From: Streptomyces sp. cg36
GTDB taxonomy: Bacteria > Actinomycetota > Actinomycetes > Streptomycetales > Streptomycetaceae
Direction of reading: 5' to 3'
Length of the DNA stretch: 64,000 nucleotides
NCBI RefSeq assembly: GCF_041080675.1
Contig: NZ_CP163520.1
Span: forward strand, 6,167,501 to 6,231,500
The translations under genes were made by a program, and so were the position numbers. Shown one piece after another: positions 48,180 through 57,146 of this stretch. Numbering within the stretch: position 1 is the first letter of the stretch; every line of letters begins with the position of its first letter. Under the pieces are notes generated by a model. The model made no database searches. It was not told the origin of the DNA and was given only the letters and a program-made list of their open reading frames with translations.

Positions 48180-49178
48180 TCAGCCGCCGAGCGGGCGGGC
48201 CGGTGCCGGGCGCGGGGCGCGCTCGGAGTGCTGGGGGCGCCTGCTGGCCGCCGGCGGGACCGGCGGGCGCTCGGGGCGCGGCCCGGCGTGCGGCGGCCGG
48301 GCGGGGCCGCGGACGCCGGCCGGGCGCGAGCCGCTGGCGGCGCCCACCGGCTCGCGCACGGGCGCGTCGTCCTCGCCGGCGCCGCGCTGGGCGAACATCG
48401 CCGGCAGCGCGGCGGCCGGAACGGGCAGTGCGGGAGCGGCCGTTCCGTGTGCGCGCCACTTGGCGCGCAGCATGAGGATCAGGGCCTCGGCACGCGCGAT
48501 CACCGGCTCGCACCAGGGCAGGGCCAGCAGGATGAGCAGCCCGGCCGCCCAGCCGAGGAGCACGTCGCTGACCCAGTGCGTACCGAGGTAGACGGTGGTA
48601 GCGCCGACGCCGAGGGCGACCATCGCGGAGATCACCGAGAGCCAGCGGCGGGCGCGCGGGGTGGTGGCCAGATAGGCGAGGATGCCCCAGGTCACGACCG
48701 CGTTGGCGGTGTGGCCGCTGGGAAATATATCGCCGCCCGCGAAGAGCTCGGCCGAGCCGATCTGCGTCGCGTAGTGCGGACCGAGGCGGCCGAGGCCGAG
48801 CTTGACCGCGCCGACCGTGATGTTGAGGAGCAGCAGCGAGGCGCCGAGCGCGAGCAGCGGGCGCAGGGTGTGCTGCCGCCACGACCGCCAGCCCAGCCAG
48901 GCCGCGACCATCACCGCGGTGGGGCCGCGCTGGCCCAGGACCACGAAGTAGTCGAGGAAGGCGTGCAGCTGCGGCCACTGCTCGTAGGGCCGGAACAGCA
49001 TGACCTTCCAGTCCAGCTCGACGAGCCAGGACGAGGCGAGCACGGCGACGACGATGGCGACGTAGAACGCCATCGTCGCGCTGAAGAGGATCACGCGGTG
49101 ACGGCTCATCCGCGGGATCACTATCTTCGGTGGCTCGGGCTCCCGGTCCAGGCGGGCGAAGATTCGGTCGGTACGCAC
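48180..49178 (-). CDS. PAP2 superfamily membrane phosphatase
   Basis: 332-aa protein with about six transmembrane helices in the first 230 residues. PAP2 motifs: KLGLGRLGP (motif 1, Lys/Arg), FPSGHTAN (motif 2) and GTHWVSDVLLGW (motif 3, His/Asp). It is likely an undecaprenyl-pyrophosphate, phosphatidate or related lipid phosphatase with the active site outside. The C-terminal about 100 residues are Pro/Ala/Arg-rich cytoplasmic tail. ATG 49178. Confidence 0.88.
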   Translation of the reverse strand: MRTDRIFARLDREPEPPKIVIPRMSRHRVILFSATMAFYVAIVVAVLASSWLVELDWKVMLFRPYEQWPQLHAFLDYFVVLGQRGPTAVMVAAWLGWRSWRQHTLRPLLALGASLLLLNITVGAVKLGLGRLGPHYATQIGSAELFAGGDIFPSGHTANAVVTWGILAYLATTPRARRWLSVISAMVALGVGATTVYLGTHWVSDVLLGWAAGLLILLALPWCEPVIARAEALILMLRAKWRAHGTAAPALPVPAAALPAMFAQRGAGEDDAPVREPVGAASGSRPAGVRGPARPPHAGPRPERPPVPPAASRRPQHSERAPRPAPARPLGG

Positions 49179-49707
49179 TCAATCGACGTTACAGCGAGTG
49201 AGTGACGGCCCAGGCCGATCCGGCGGCTTTGTGATGACGATGTGATGTGGAGTATGTCTCACGTCACCGTTTATTCCCGGGCCCCGGAAATGCGCGGATG
49301 ACCTTGGTGTCTATTCCTTCGCGGGTCACCCCGGGAAGGCACTGTGAATCCCGTGAATTGGTTCTCCGGGAAGCGGGCCGGAATTCATCGTTCAGCCATG
49401 GGGCCCGGCACCCCGTGCCGAGATCGTCCGGCACCGGGTGCCAAGATCATTATTGCGGACCGGCGGTGCCCGTGTGCCGTTGGTGACGGATGTGGCGCAC
49501 GCCACACCACGGGCCGGTGGCGGTGAGAGGTGTACCACGTGTCGGTGGCTTGAACTCGCGTACGCTGACGGCTCACTCGCTCGTCGATGCCGGGCCCACA
49601 AGACCGCGCAGGTCCAGGGTCCGCCGAGAGCGGGGAAGACGCGTCACCGCAGGGCACGACGCGTCCCGGGACCCCGGCAGCGGGGCCGCCGTACAGGAGG
49701 TACACAC
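49179..49707. other. Divergent 529-bp region between PAP2 and MFS genes
   Basis: No gene is supported. An inverted repeat GGCACCCCGTGCC ... GGCACCGGGTGCC (about 49407-49435, one mismatch) can form a hairpin. Around 49500-49560 runs a stretch with repeated GGTGGCGGTGA and GTCGGTGGC elements. The AGGAGG at 49695-49700 is the MFS gene SD. Confidence 0.4.
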
Positions 49708-51354
49708 ATGGCAGGAACGACCACGGACGCCGCACGCGCGCGTGCGCAGGCCGACGGTGCCAACCGCTGGGTCGTCCTCGTCGTCCTCTGTGTGAGTCTG
49801 CTGCTGGTCGCGCTCGACGCGACCGTCCTGCACGTCGCCGTGCCCTCGGTCACCGAGGACCTGCGCCCCAGCGCCGTCGCGCTGCTGTGGATCGTCGACG
49901 CCTATCCGCTGGTCTGCGCCGCCCTGCTCATCCTCTTCGGCACCCTCGGCGACCGCGTCGGCCGCCGCCGGGTGCTGCTGCTCGGCTACGGCATCTTCGG
50001 GCTCGCCTCGGCGGTCGCCGCGCTCGCCGGGTCGGCCGAGGTGCTGATCATGGCCCGCGCGCTGCTCGGCGTCGGCGGCGCGATGATCATGCCCGCCACC
50101 CTCTCCATCCTGCGCGCGGTCTTCCCCGACCGCCGCGAGCGGGCCACCGCCATCGGCATCTGGACCGCCACCGCCGCGATCGGCGCCGCCACCGGGCCGG
50201 TCCTCGGCGGCTTCCTGGTCCAGCACTTCTGGTGGGGCTCGGTCTTCCTGGTCAACATTCCGCTGATGGCGCTGATCCTCCCGCTCGGCCGCAAGCTGCT
50301 GCCGGAGTCGAAGGGCAGCAGCGACGGGCCCTGGGACGTGCTCGGCGCGCTGATGGCCGCCGCCGGAGTGCTCACCCTGGTGCTCGGGGTGAAGCGGCTC
50401 GGCGCGGGCCACGGTCCGCTCGACGTGTGGACGCTGGCGCCGCTGTGCGCGGGCACCGCCCTGCTGATCCTGTTCGTACGGCGGCAGAAGCGCCGTGCGC
50501 ATCCGCTGGTGGACATGCGGATGTTCGCCCGGCCCACCTTCTCGACCTCGGTCGGCTGCATCGTCCTGGCCATGCTGGCGCTGGTGGGCCTGGAGCTCAT
50601 AGCCGTGCAGTACCTCCAGCTGGTGCTCGGGCTCGGCCCGCTGGAGACCGGTCTGCGGCTGCTGCCGCTCACCTTCGCGGCGATGGCCGCCGGGGCCACC
50701 GGTTCGTACACCCTGCGCGCGCTCGGCCCGCGGACCATGGTGGTCTGCGGCTTCGCGCTGACGGCCGCGGCCGTCCTGCTGCTCGTACTGATGGGGCAGC
50801 ACGACCGGCCCGCCCTGCTGACCTGCGCGTTCATAGTCCTGGGCTTCGGGCTCCAGACGACCCTCTTCGGGGCGTACGAGTCGATGCTCAGCGAGGCGCC
50901 CGCCGAGTGCGCGGGCGGCGCCGCCGCGATCGGCGAGACCTCCTACCAGCTCGGCGCGGGCATGGGCATAGCCCTGCTCGGCAGCGTGATGAACGCGGCC
51001 TACGGCCCCGCCCTCTCCTCGGTCCCCGGCGTCCCGGGCGAGGCGTCGGCGGGCGCGGCCAACTCGCTGGGCGAGGCGTACGACGTGGCGGACCGGCTCG
51101 GCGGCCCGGCGGGCGCGGCCCTGCGCACCGCCGCCCGGCACGCCTTCGTCCACGGTCTGCATGTGACGCTGCTGGTCAGCGCGGGGCTGCTGGTGCTGGG
51201 CGCGCTGGCCGCGCTGCGGCTGCCCCGGGTGATGGAGTGCGGCGTGCCGTGCGCCGAACCGGCGGCGCTGCCCGAGCAGCGGGCCGAGCTCCAGGTCCGG
51301 GTGCCGGCCGCGGTGGCCGCCGAGGCGGCCGGGTCTGGACGCGCGGGACACTGA
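49708..51354 (+). CDS. MFS multidrug efflux transporter, DHA2 (14-TM) type
   Basis: 548-aa transporter with about 14 hydrophobic helices. The N-terminal motif LDATVLHVAVPSVTEDL is the DHA2 motif D; LGDRVGRRRVLLLG is motif A; WTATAAIGAATGPVLGGFL is motif C of antiporters. It resembles SmvA/QacA exporters for cationic drugs or dyes. ATG 49708 has AGGAGG 7 nt upstream. No adjacent TetR-type regulator gene is seen. Cytoplasmic C-tail of about 50 residues. Confidence 0.9.
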   Translation: MAGTTTDAARARAQADGANRWVVLVVLCVSLLLVALDATVLHVAVPSVTEDLRPSAVALLWIVDAYPLVCAALLILFGTLGDRVGRRRVLLLGYGIFGLASAVAALAGSAEVLIMARALLGVGGAMIMPATLSILRAVFPDRRERATAIGIWTATAAIGAATGPVLGGFLVQHFWWGSVFLVNIPLMALILPLGRKLLPESKGSSDGPWDVLGALMAAAGVLTLVLGVKRLGAGHGPLDVWTLAPLCAGTALLILFVRRQKRRAHPLVDMRMFARPTFSTSVGCIVLAMLALVGLELIAVQYLQLVLGLGPLETGLRLLPLTFAAMAAGATGSYTLRALGPRTMVVCGFALTAAAVLLLVLMGQHDRPALLTCAFIVLGFGLQTTLFGAYESMLSEAPAECAGGAAAIGETSYQLGAGMGIALLGSVMNAAYGPALSSVPGVPGEASAGAANSLGEAYDVADRLGGPAGAALRTAARHAFVHGLHVTLLVSAGLLVLGALAALRLPRVMECGVPCAEPAALPEQRAELQVRVPAAVAAEAAGSGRAGH

Positions 51355-51486
51355 GCCGTAACGTCGGCGCCCGGCGATAACTATCACCGCTAGTTTTGTC
51401 CGGGCCGCACCCCGGCCCCGCACGTCCAGGTAGTGACCCACAGGTTCCGACCCACGGGCTCCGCGCGAGCCTTCGGAGGCATCCTC

Positions 51487-52674
51487 ATGTCCGCACCCGC
51501 CAAGCTGCCCCCCTTCGACCCGGCCGACCCCCTCGGGCTCGACGACCTGCTGAGCCCCGAGGACCTCGCGATCCGCGACACCGTCCGCACCTGGGCCGCC
51601 GAGCGGGTCCTGCCGCACATCGCCCAGTGGTACGAGGACGGGGAGGTGCCCGTCCGCGAGCTCGCGCGCGAACTCGGCGACATGGGTGCGCTCGGCATGT
51701 CCCTGACCGGCTACGGCTGCGCGGGCGCCACCGCCGTCCAGTACGGCCTGGCCTGTCTGGAGCTGGAGGCCGCCGACTCCGGCATCCGCTCGCTGGTCTC
51801 GGTCCAGGGCTCGCTCGCCATGTACGCGATTTGGAAGTACGGCTCCGACGAGCAGAAGGAGCGGTGGCTGCCGTCGATGGCGGTCGGCGAGAGCATCGGC
51901 TGCTTCGGTCTGACCGAGCCCGACATCGGCTCCGACCCGGCCGCGATGCGCACCCACGCCAAGAAGGACGGCACCGACTGGGTGCTGAGCGGGCGCAAGA
52001 TGTGGATCACCAACGGCTCGGTCGCCGCGGTCGCGGTGGTCTGGGCGCGGACCGACGAGGGGATCCGGGGCTTCGTCGTACCGGCCGGCACCCCCGGCTT
52101 CTCGGCGCCGGAGATCCGGCACAAGTGGTCCCTGCGCGCCTCGGTCACCAGCGAGCTGGTCCTGGACGAGGTGCGGCTGCCCGCCGACGCGGTGCTGCCC
52201 GGGGTGGTCGGCCTCAAGGGCCCGCTGAGCTGTCTGTCGCACGCGCGCTACGGAATCGTCTGGGGCGCGATGGGCGCGGCCCGGGCCTCGTTCGAGGCGG
52301 CCGTCGACTACGCCAAGGAGCGCGAGCAGTTCGGCCGGCCCATCGGCGGCTTCCAGCTCACCCAGGCCAAGCTCGCCGACATGGCGGTGGAGCTCCACAA
52401 GGGCGTCCTGCTCGCCCACCACCTGGGCCGGCGCATGGACGCGGGACGGCTCCGCCCCGAGCAGGTCAGCTTCGGCAAGCTCAACAACGTGCGGGAGGCG
52501 ATCGAGATCTGCCGCACCTCGCGCACGATCCTCGGGGCCAACGGGATCTCGCTGGAGTACCCGGTGATGCGGCACGCCACCAATCTGGAGTCGGTGCTCA
52601 CCTACGAGGGCACCGTGGAGATGCACCAGCTGGTGCTGGGCAAGGCGCTCACCGGGCTCGACGCGTTCCGCTAG
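51487..52674 (+). CDS. Acyl-CoA dehydrogenase, glutaryl-CoA dehydrogenase-like
   Basis: 395-aa flavoenzyme. FAD/acyl-CoA motifs: GCFGLTEPDIGSDP, KMWITNGSVA, RYGIVWGAMGAARASFEAAVDYAKEREQFGRPIGGFQLTQAKLADM. The catalytic base Glu is in the C-terminal TYEGTVEMHQLVLGKALTG. Sequence character, for example ELEAADSGIRSLVSVQGSLAMYAI, points to glutaryl-CoA dehydrogenase (lysine/tryptophan breakdown) rather than a fatty-acid type; substrate is inferred. ATG 51487 with GGAGG 7 nt upstream. Monocistronic. Confidence 0.87.
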   Translation: MSAPAKLPPFDPADPLGLDDLLSPEDLAIRDTVRTWAAERVLPHIAQWYEDGEVPVRELARELGDMGALGMSLTGYGCAGATAVQYGLACLELEAADSGIRSLVSVQGSLAMYAIWKYGSDEQKERWLPSMAVGESIGCFGLTEPDIGSDPAAMRTHAKKDGTDWVLSGRKMWITNGSVAAVAVVWARTDEGIRGFVVPAGTPGFSAPEIRHKWSLRASVTSELVLDEVRLPADAVLPGVVGLKGPLSCLSHARYGIVWGAMGAARASFEAAVDYAKEREQFGRPIGGFQLTQAKLADMAVELHKGVLLAHHLGRRMDAGRLRPEQVSFGKLNNVREAIEICRTSRTILGANGISLEYPVMRHATNLESVLTYEGTVEMHQLVLGKALTGLDAFR

Positions 52675-52747
52675 GGCCTTCGCCGGCGGATCCGCCCGCC
52701 GTCGACGTGCCGGGGCCGCGCGGTGCGGGGTCCGGTGAGCGCCCTGC

Positions 52748-53182
52748 TCAGCTCTGGTTGAAGAAGCCGCCGGTGGCCCGGCCCGCGGCCTCGCCACTGA
52801 CGATCTGGGTGTCGGCGGGGGTCAGCAGGAAGACCCTCGTCGCCACGCGCTCGATCGAGCCGCGCAGCCCGAAGGTGAGGCCGGCCGCGAAGTCGACGAC
52901 GCGCTTGGCGTCACCGGGCTCCATGGACGTGAGGTTCACGATGACCGGGACGCCCTCGCGGAAGAGCTCGCCGATGCCGCGCGCGTCCCGGAAGCCGTCC
53001 GGCGTCACGGTGGCGATCCGGCGGCCCTGCTCCTCGGCCGCCTCGGAGGCCACCCGCACCCGCGGGTCGGTCACCCAGGCTTCGCCGGACCCGGCTTCCT
53101 CGGTGTACTCGTCGTCGTAGTAGCGGTCGTCGTTGTCCTCGACAAGCCCCAGCCAGGCACTCGCCTTGCGCACCGATCCCAT
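52748..53182 (-). CDS. sepF: SepF-family cell division protein (paralogue outside the dcw cluster)
   Basis: 144-aa protein. An N-terminal membrane-association segment ([25 protein letters not shown]) and an acidic linker lead to the SepF core (about 60-135: [67 protein letters not shown]). SepF polymerises and anchors FtsZ to the membrane. Streptomyces carry several SepF-like proteins; this one is not beside ftsZ, so is likely a paralogue. ATG 53182 has GAGGAGG 6 nt upstream. Confidence 0.88.
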   Translation of the reverse strand: MGSVRKASAWLGLVEDNDDRYYDDEYTEEAGSGEAWVTDPRVRVASEAAEEQGRRIATVTPDGFRDARGIGELFREGVPVIVNLTSMEPGDAKRVVDFAAGLTFGLRGSIERVATRVFLLTPADTQIVSGEAAGRATGGFFNQS

Positions 53183-53494
53183 GGACGCCTCCTCTCACAG
53201 CGGACTTCTTCTTGCTTCTTCTCTCGTTCCGCATCCCTATGGTCGTCCATCATGCGGATAGTGCGCCAAGTGGATAGCCGCCGTGCAGGGGATTCGTGAC
53301 GGGACTGGTGCAGAAGATGTGGCGAATCGTCAGCTTTCTTCCGCTGTATGACGGGTAACCGATACAAAATATGAACTTCCGTCCGGACGGGTGAGGGCGG
53401 GGACGTACGGGTGAACGGTTTCGTCGATACGATGCGTGCCGCACTGTAGATCGAAGCGCCGGGCGGGCAGCCCCGCGCCGCCCGGGGGAGCGTC
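53183..53494. promoter_or_regulatory. Divergent 312-bp region between sepF and DUF5685 genes
   Basis: No gene. It contains an unusually AT-rich patch ACCGATACAAAATATGAAC (53358-53376), likely a promoter element, and a perfect 12-bp palindrome CCGTCCGGACGG (53379-53390). Sigma-factor type cannot be decided. Confidence 0.4.
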
Positions 53495-54697
53495 GTGTTC
53501 GGAATCGTCAGGCCCTGTTCGCACCGGCTCACCGAGGGCCTGAAGACCGAGTGGATGGCCCATCTCTGCGGCCTCTGCCTGGCACTTCGCTCCGACCACG
53601 GCCAGTTCGCGCGGGTCGTGACCAACTACGACGGCCTGATCGTCTCGGTTCTGACGGAGGCTCAGAGCGAGCGCACCCCGGCCGCCCGGCGCACCGCCGG
53701 GCCCTGCCCGCTGCGCGCGATGCGCACGGCGCCGGTCGCCCGGGGCGAAGGGGCCAGGCTCGCCGCGGCCGTCTCTCTGGTGCTCGCCTCGGCGAAGGTC
53801 CGCGACCACGTGGCCGACCGGGACGGCCTGTTGAAGCGGCGGCCCGCGGCGCTCGCCGCCCGCCGCGTCGCCACCCGCTGGGACCGGGCGGGCGCGCGCA
53901 CCGGCGCCTCCCTCGGCTTCGACACGGCGGTGCTGGTCGACGCGGTCGACCGGCAGACCGCGATCGAGGCGCTCGCCGGACCGGGCACCTCGCTGCTCAC
54001 CGTCACCGAGCCGACCGAGACGGCCACGGCCGCCGCCTTCGCGCACACCGCCGTCCTCGCCGGACGGCCGCACAACGCCGAGCCGCTGGCCGAGGCGGGC
54101 CGTCTCTTCGGGCGGCTCGCCCATCTGCTCGACGCCGTGGAGGACCAGGGCGCCGACGCGGCGTCGGGCGCCTGGAACCCGCTGACCGCCACCGGGACCG
54201 ACCGCGCCGAGGCCCGGCGGCTGGCCGACGACGCCGTGCACGGCATCCGGCTGGCCCTGCGCGAGGTGGACTTCGTCGACGGCAGGCTGGCGCACGTGCT
54301 GCTCGCGCACGAGCTCACCCAGTCCGTCAACCGCTCCTTCGGCACCGCGGGCTGCGCCCACGGCGACGGCCACGCCGCGCACGGCGCCCACCAGCCGGGC
54401 CCCTACGGCAGCCCGCCGCCGGGCGGCCCGTACGCGCCGGTGCCCGGCAATCCGTACGGGGCCCCGCCGCAGGGCGAGCCGCCCCGGCCGCCCGCGCCGC
54501 GCGGCCTGCTCGCGGGGTGCGGCGTCTTCGCCGGGCTCTGCTGCACCTGTCAGCTGTGCTGCGCCGGTGAGTACGAGGGTCCCTGGTCCCGGCGCAAGCG
54601 CGAGGGCTGCTGCCGGGACTGCGACTGCTGCGATTGCTGTGACGTCTGTGAGTGCTGCGATGGATGTGACTGCTGTGACTGCGGTTGCGACTGCTGA
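53495..54697 (+). CDS. DUF5685 family protein with extreme cysteine-rich C-terminal tail
   Basis: 400-aa protein. The first about 280 residues follow the DUF5685 pattern: MFGIVRPCSHRL, then the conserved HLCGLCLALRSDHG, VVTNYDGLIVSVLTEAQ and GPCPLRAMR, and a long helical body. A Pro/Gly linker with repeated PYG/PPG follows (about 285-340). The last 30 residues contain 16 Cys, mostly as CC, CxC and DCC units mixed with Asp, and about 22 Cys fall in the last 65 residues. Such a tail would bind metal ions or form disulfides; metallothionein-like metal binding is inferred. The start is GTG 53495 with a GGGGGA-type SD. Confidence 0.85.
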   Translation: MFGIVRPCSHRLTEGLKTEWMAHLCGLCLALRSDHGQFARVVTNYDGLIVSVLTEAQSERTPAARRTAGPCPLRAMRTAPVARGEGARLAAAVSLVLASAKVRDHVADRDGLLKRRPAALAARRVATRWDRAGARTGASLGFDTAVLVDAVDRQTAIEALAGPGTSLLTVTEPTETATAAAFAHTAVLAGRPHNAEPLAEAGRLFGRLAHLLDAVEDQGADAASGAWNPLTATGTDRAEARRLADDAVHGIRLALREVDFVDGRLAHVLLAHELTQSVNRSFGTAGCAHGDGHAAHGAHQPGPYGSPPPGGPYAPVPGNPYGAPPQGEPPRPPAPRGLLAGCGVFAGLCCTCQLCCAGEYEGPWSRRKREGCCRDCDCCDCCDVCECCDGCDCCDCGCDC

Positions 54698-54710
54698 CGT
54701 ACCGTCACGA

Positions 54711-54726
54711 ACCCTCTATCGAGGGT
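54711..54726 (+). terminator. Small hairpin after the Cys-rich gene
   Basis: ACCCTC-TATC-GAGGGT, a perfect 6-bp stem with a 4-nt loop, 14 nt after the stop codon. Too small to be certain as a terminator. Confidence 0.35.
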
Positions 54727-55022
54727 CACTTGTGTTCGGGGGGTGAGATCCGCGACGCGGGGGTCGCGGACTCGTCCGGGGTGGTGCGAGGGGAGGGGTG
54801 CGCGGTGCCGGCCGTGTGAAGGCGTGGGGAGACCGGCGCGCCTGGGCGGCCGGGAGGAACGCGGGCAGGGCGGTCGGCTCAACAGGAAGCGGACCACACT
54901 CGACCGAAGTCGATGTGGGAGCGCGTGACCAGCCACTGCTGCGGATGCATGGCCCCAGTGGAACAGGCATTCGCCCGGGGCGTCAACTGCCCCGGGACGG
55001 GGCGCTCACAGTGCGGACGGCC

Positions 55023-55051
55023 TTGACAGCGGACCGTGGGCGCCGCATAGC
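55023..55051 (+). promoter_or_regulatory. Vegetative-type promoter of the FAD/NAD(P)-binding protein gene
   Basis: TTGACA (55023-55028), a 17-bp spacer and CATAGC (55046-55051): a consensus -35 with a fair -10, giving a leader of about 145 nt before the ATG at 55204. The rest of the 506-bp interval 54698-55203 contains no supported gene. Confidence 0.65.
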
Positions 55052-55203
55052 CTCGGGACCGGACCGTGCTGAGGGGCTGGTCCGCGCCGTGTCCGTGAAG
55101 GCACCACCGTGTTCGATCCGCATCCACGGAGCCTTCGCATGCCCCTGCCCACACGCCCCTCCGCACCCGTGCCCGCACGGCCCCCGGCCCCGGCGCGCAC
55201 CCG

Positions 55204-57000
55204 ATGAACGCGACGCACCCCGCGCCGGACACCGCCTCGGTCGTGATCGTGGGCGCCGGTCCGCGCGGCACCGGATTCCTGGAGCGGCTCGCCGCCAACC
55301 TGCCCGAGCTGTACGGGGACCGGCCGCTGGAGGTCCACCTCGTCGACCCGTACCCGCCGGGCGGCGGCCGGATCTGGCGCGCCGGGCAGTCGCCGCTGCT
55401 GTGGATGAACTCCATGGCCGAGGACGTCACCATGTTCACCGACGAGACGGTCGAGCTGGCGGGCCCGGTGCGGCCGGGGCCCACCCTCGCCGAATGGGCC
55501 GGGCTCGACGGCCAGACCTTCCCCGGCCGCCGCACCCAGGGCGCCTATCTGCGCTGGGTCTACGAGCGGGCGGTCCGGGCGCTGGGCCCGGCCGTGACCG
55601 TACGCGAACACCGCACCCGGGTGCTGCGCGTCGGCGGGCCGCGCGAGGGCCGCCAGCGGGTGTGGCTGGAAGGGCGCGCCGAGCCGCTCACCGCCGACCT
55701 CGTGGTGCTCGCCCTCGGCCACCTGGACGCCGAACCCGACGACGAGCAGCGGGAGTTGACCGCCTTCGCGGCCCGGCACGGCCTGGTCCACCTGCCGCCC
55801 GCCTTCACCGCCGACTGCGACCTGTCGGCCCTCGCCCCCGGCGAACCCGTCATCGTGCGCGGCTTCGGGCTCGCCTTCATCGACCTCATGGTGCTGCTCA
55901 CCGAGGGGCGCGGCGGACACCACGACGACAGCGGCGCCTACCACCCGTCGGGCCGGGAGCCGGTGCTGTACGTCGGGTCGCGGCGCGGGGTCCCCTACCA
56001 CTCCAAGATCGGATACGGCTGGCAGGGCGAACGGCCTCCGCTGCCCCGCTTCTTCGGCCCCGAGGCCGTCGGGAAGCTGCTCGGCTCGGCCGCGCCGCCC
56101 GACTTCCGGCGGGACGTGTGGCCGCTCATCGCCAAGGAGCTCGGCTTCGCCCACTACCACCGGCTCTTCACCGCCCACCCCGGCCGCACGGCCATGGCCT
56201 GGAGCGACTTCGAGGAGAAGTACGCGGCGGCCGGACCCGGCGGCCCCGAGTCGGCGGCCCTGGTCGCCGCCGCCGTTCCCGACCCGGCCGACCGCCTCGA
56301 CCTGGAGGCCCTCGACCACCCGCTGGACGGGGTGCGCTACCCCTCCGGCGACGCGCTCCAGGAGGGGCTGCGCGCCTACATCGGCCAGGACCTGGCACGC
56401 CGTCACGACCCGGAGCACAGCGCCGACCTGGCCGTCTTCCTCGGGCTGCTGAGCGCGTACGGACAGCTGCCGGGCCTCGGCGACCCGGGCCCCTGGTGGC
56501 ACGGCTTCTTCAGCTACCTGGCGTCCGGGCCGCCCGGACCCCGGCTGCGCCAGCTGCTCGCGCTCTCCGAGGCCGGGGTGGTCCGCTTCCTCGGGGCGGA
56601 CCTCGTCGTGGAGTGCGACGAGGACGCGGGGGAGTTCCGGGCGGGCGGCGCCAGTGTGCCGGGGGAGTGGACACGGGCGCGCGCCCTGGTCGAGGCCCGG
56701 CTGCCCGAGCCGTCGCTGGAGCGCACCCGGAGCCCGCTGCTGCGCGCCCTGCACCGGGACGGCGCCGCCGCCACCGGGACCGGGCTGCTGCACGTGGACC
56801 CCGGCGACGGGCGGGTCCTGGACCGCGCCGGGCGCCCGCATCCGCGCCGCTTCGCGCTGGGCCCGCACACCACGGCGCGGGCGGCCGGGGCCTTCACCCG
56901 GCCGCGCACCGGCGGCCCCGCGTTCCGGCAGAACGACGCCAGCGCACGGGCCGCCCTGACGCTCCTGCGCGACCTCGCCCGCCATCCCGTCGGCGCCTGA
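55204..57000 (+). CDS. FAD/NAD(P)-binding domain protein (PF13454 type)
   Basis: 598-aa protein. The N-terminal Rossmann SVVIVGAGPRGTGFLERLAANL binds a dinucleotide, and the PPGGGRIWRAGQSPLLWMNSMAEDVTMF region is characteristic of the NAD_binding_9 family. A second nucleotide segment LVVLALGHLDAEPDDEQ and a long C-terminal domain follow. Proteins of this type are predicted oxidoreductases, some linked to secondary metabolism, without a settled reaction. ATG 55204 has a weak SD; no better start is seen. A DUF1684 gene lies 146 bp downstream in the same direction. Confidence 0.83.
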   Translation: MNATHPAPDTASVVIVGAGPRGTGFLERLAANLPELYGDRPLEVHLVDPYPPGGGRIWRAGQSPLLWMNSMAEDVTMFTDETVELAGPVRPGPTLAEWAGLDGQTFPGRRTQGAYLRWVYERAVRALGPAVTVREHRTRVLRVGGPREGRQRVWLEGRAEPLTADLVVLALGHLDAEPDDEQRELTAFAARHGLVHLPPAFTADCDLSALAPGEPVIVRGFGLAFIDLMVLLTEGRGGHHDDSGAYHPSGREPVLYVGSRRGVPYHSKIGYGWQGERPPLPRFFGPEAVGKLLGSAAPPDFRRDVWPLIAKELGFAHYHRLFTAHPGRTAMAWSDFEEKYAAAGPGGPESAALVAAAVPDPADRLDLEALDHPLDGVRYPSGDALQEGLRAYIGQDLARRHDPEHSADLAVFLGLLSAYGQLPGLGDPGPWWHGFFSYLASGPPGPRLRQLLALSEAGVVRFLGADLVVECDEDAGEFRAGGASVPGEWTRARALVEARLPEPSLERTRSPLLRALHRDGAAATGTGLLHVDPGDGRVLDRAGRPHPRRFALGPHTTARAAGAFTRPRTGGPAFRQNDASARAALTLLRDLARHPVGA

Positions 57001-57146
57001 CCGGCCGCACGCAGGACCCGGCCGGCGAGTCCGTCGGCCGGATCGCTTCGCCGCACCAGGGGCGCGGGGTCTTCCGCACGGATCGCTCCGGGCCGACACC
57101 GCGTTCGCCTCTGGGGTTCCCCACCCCCGTATGGAAGGGTTGACAC

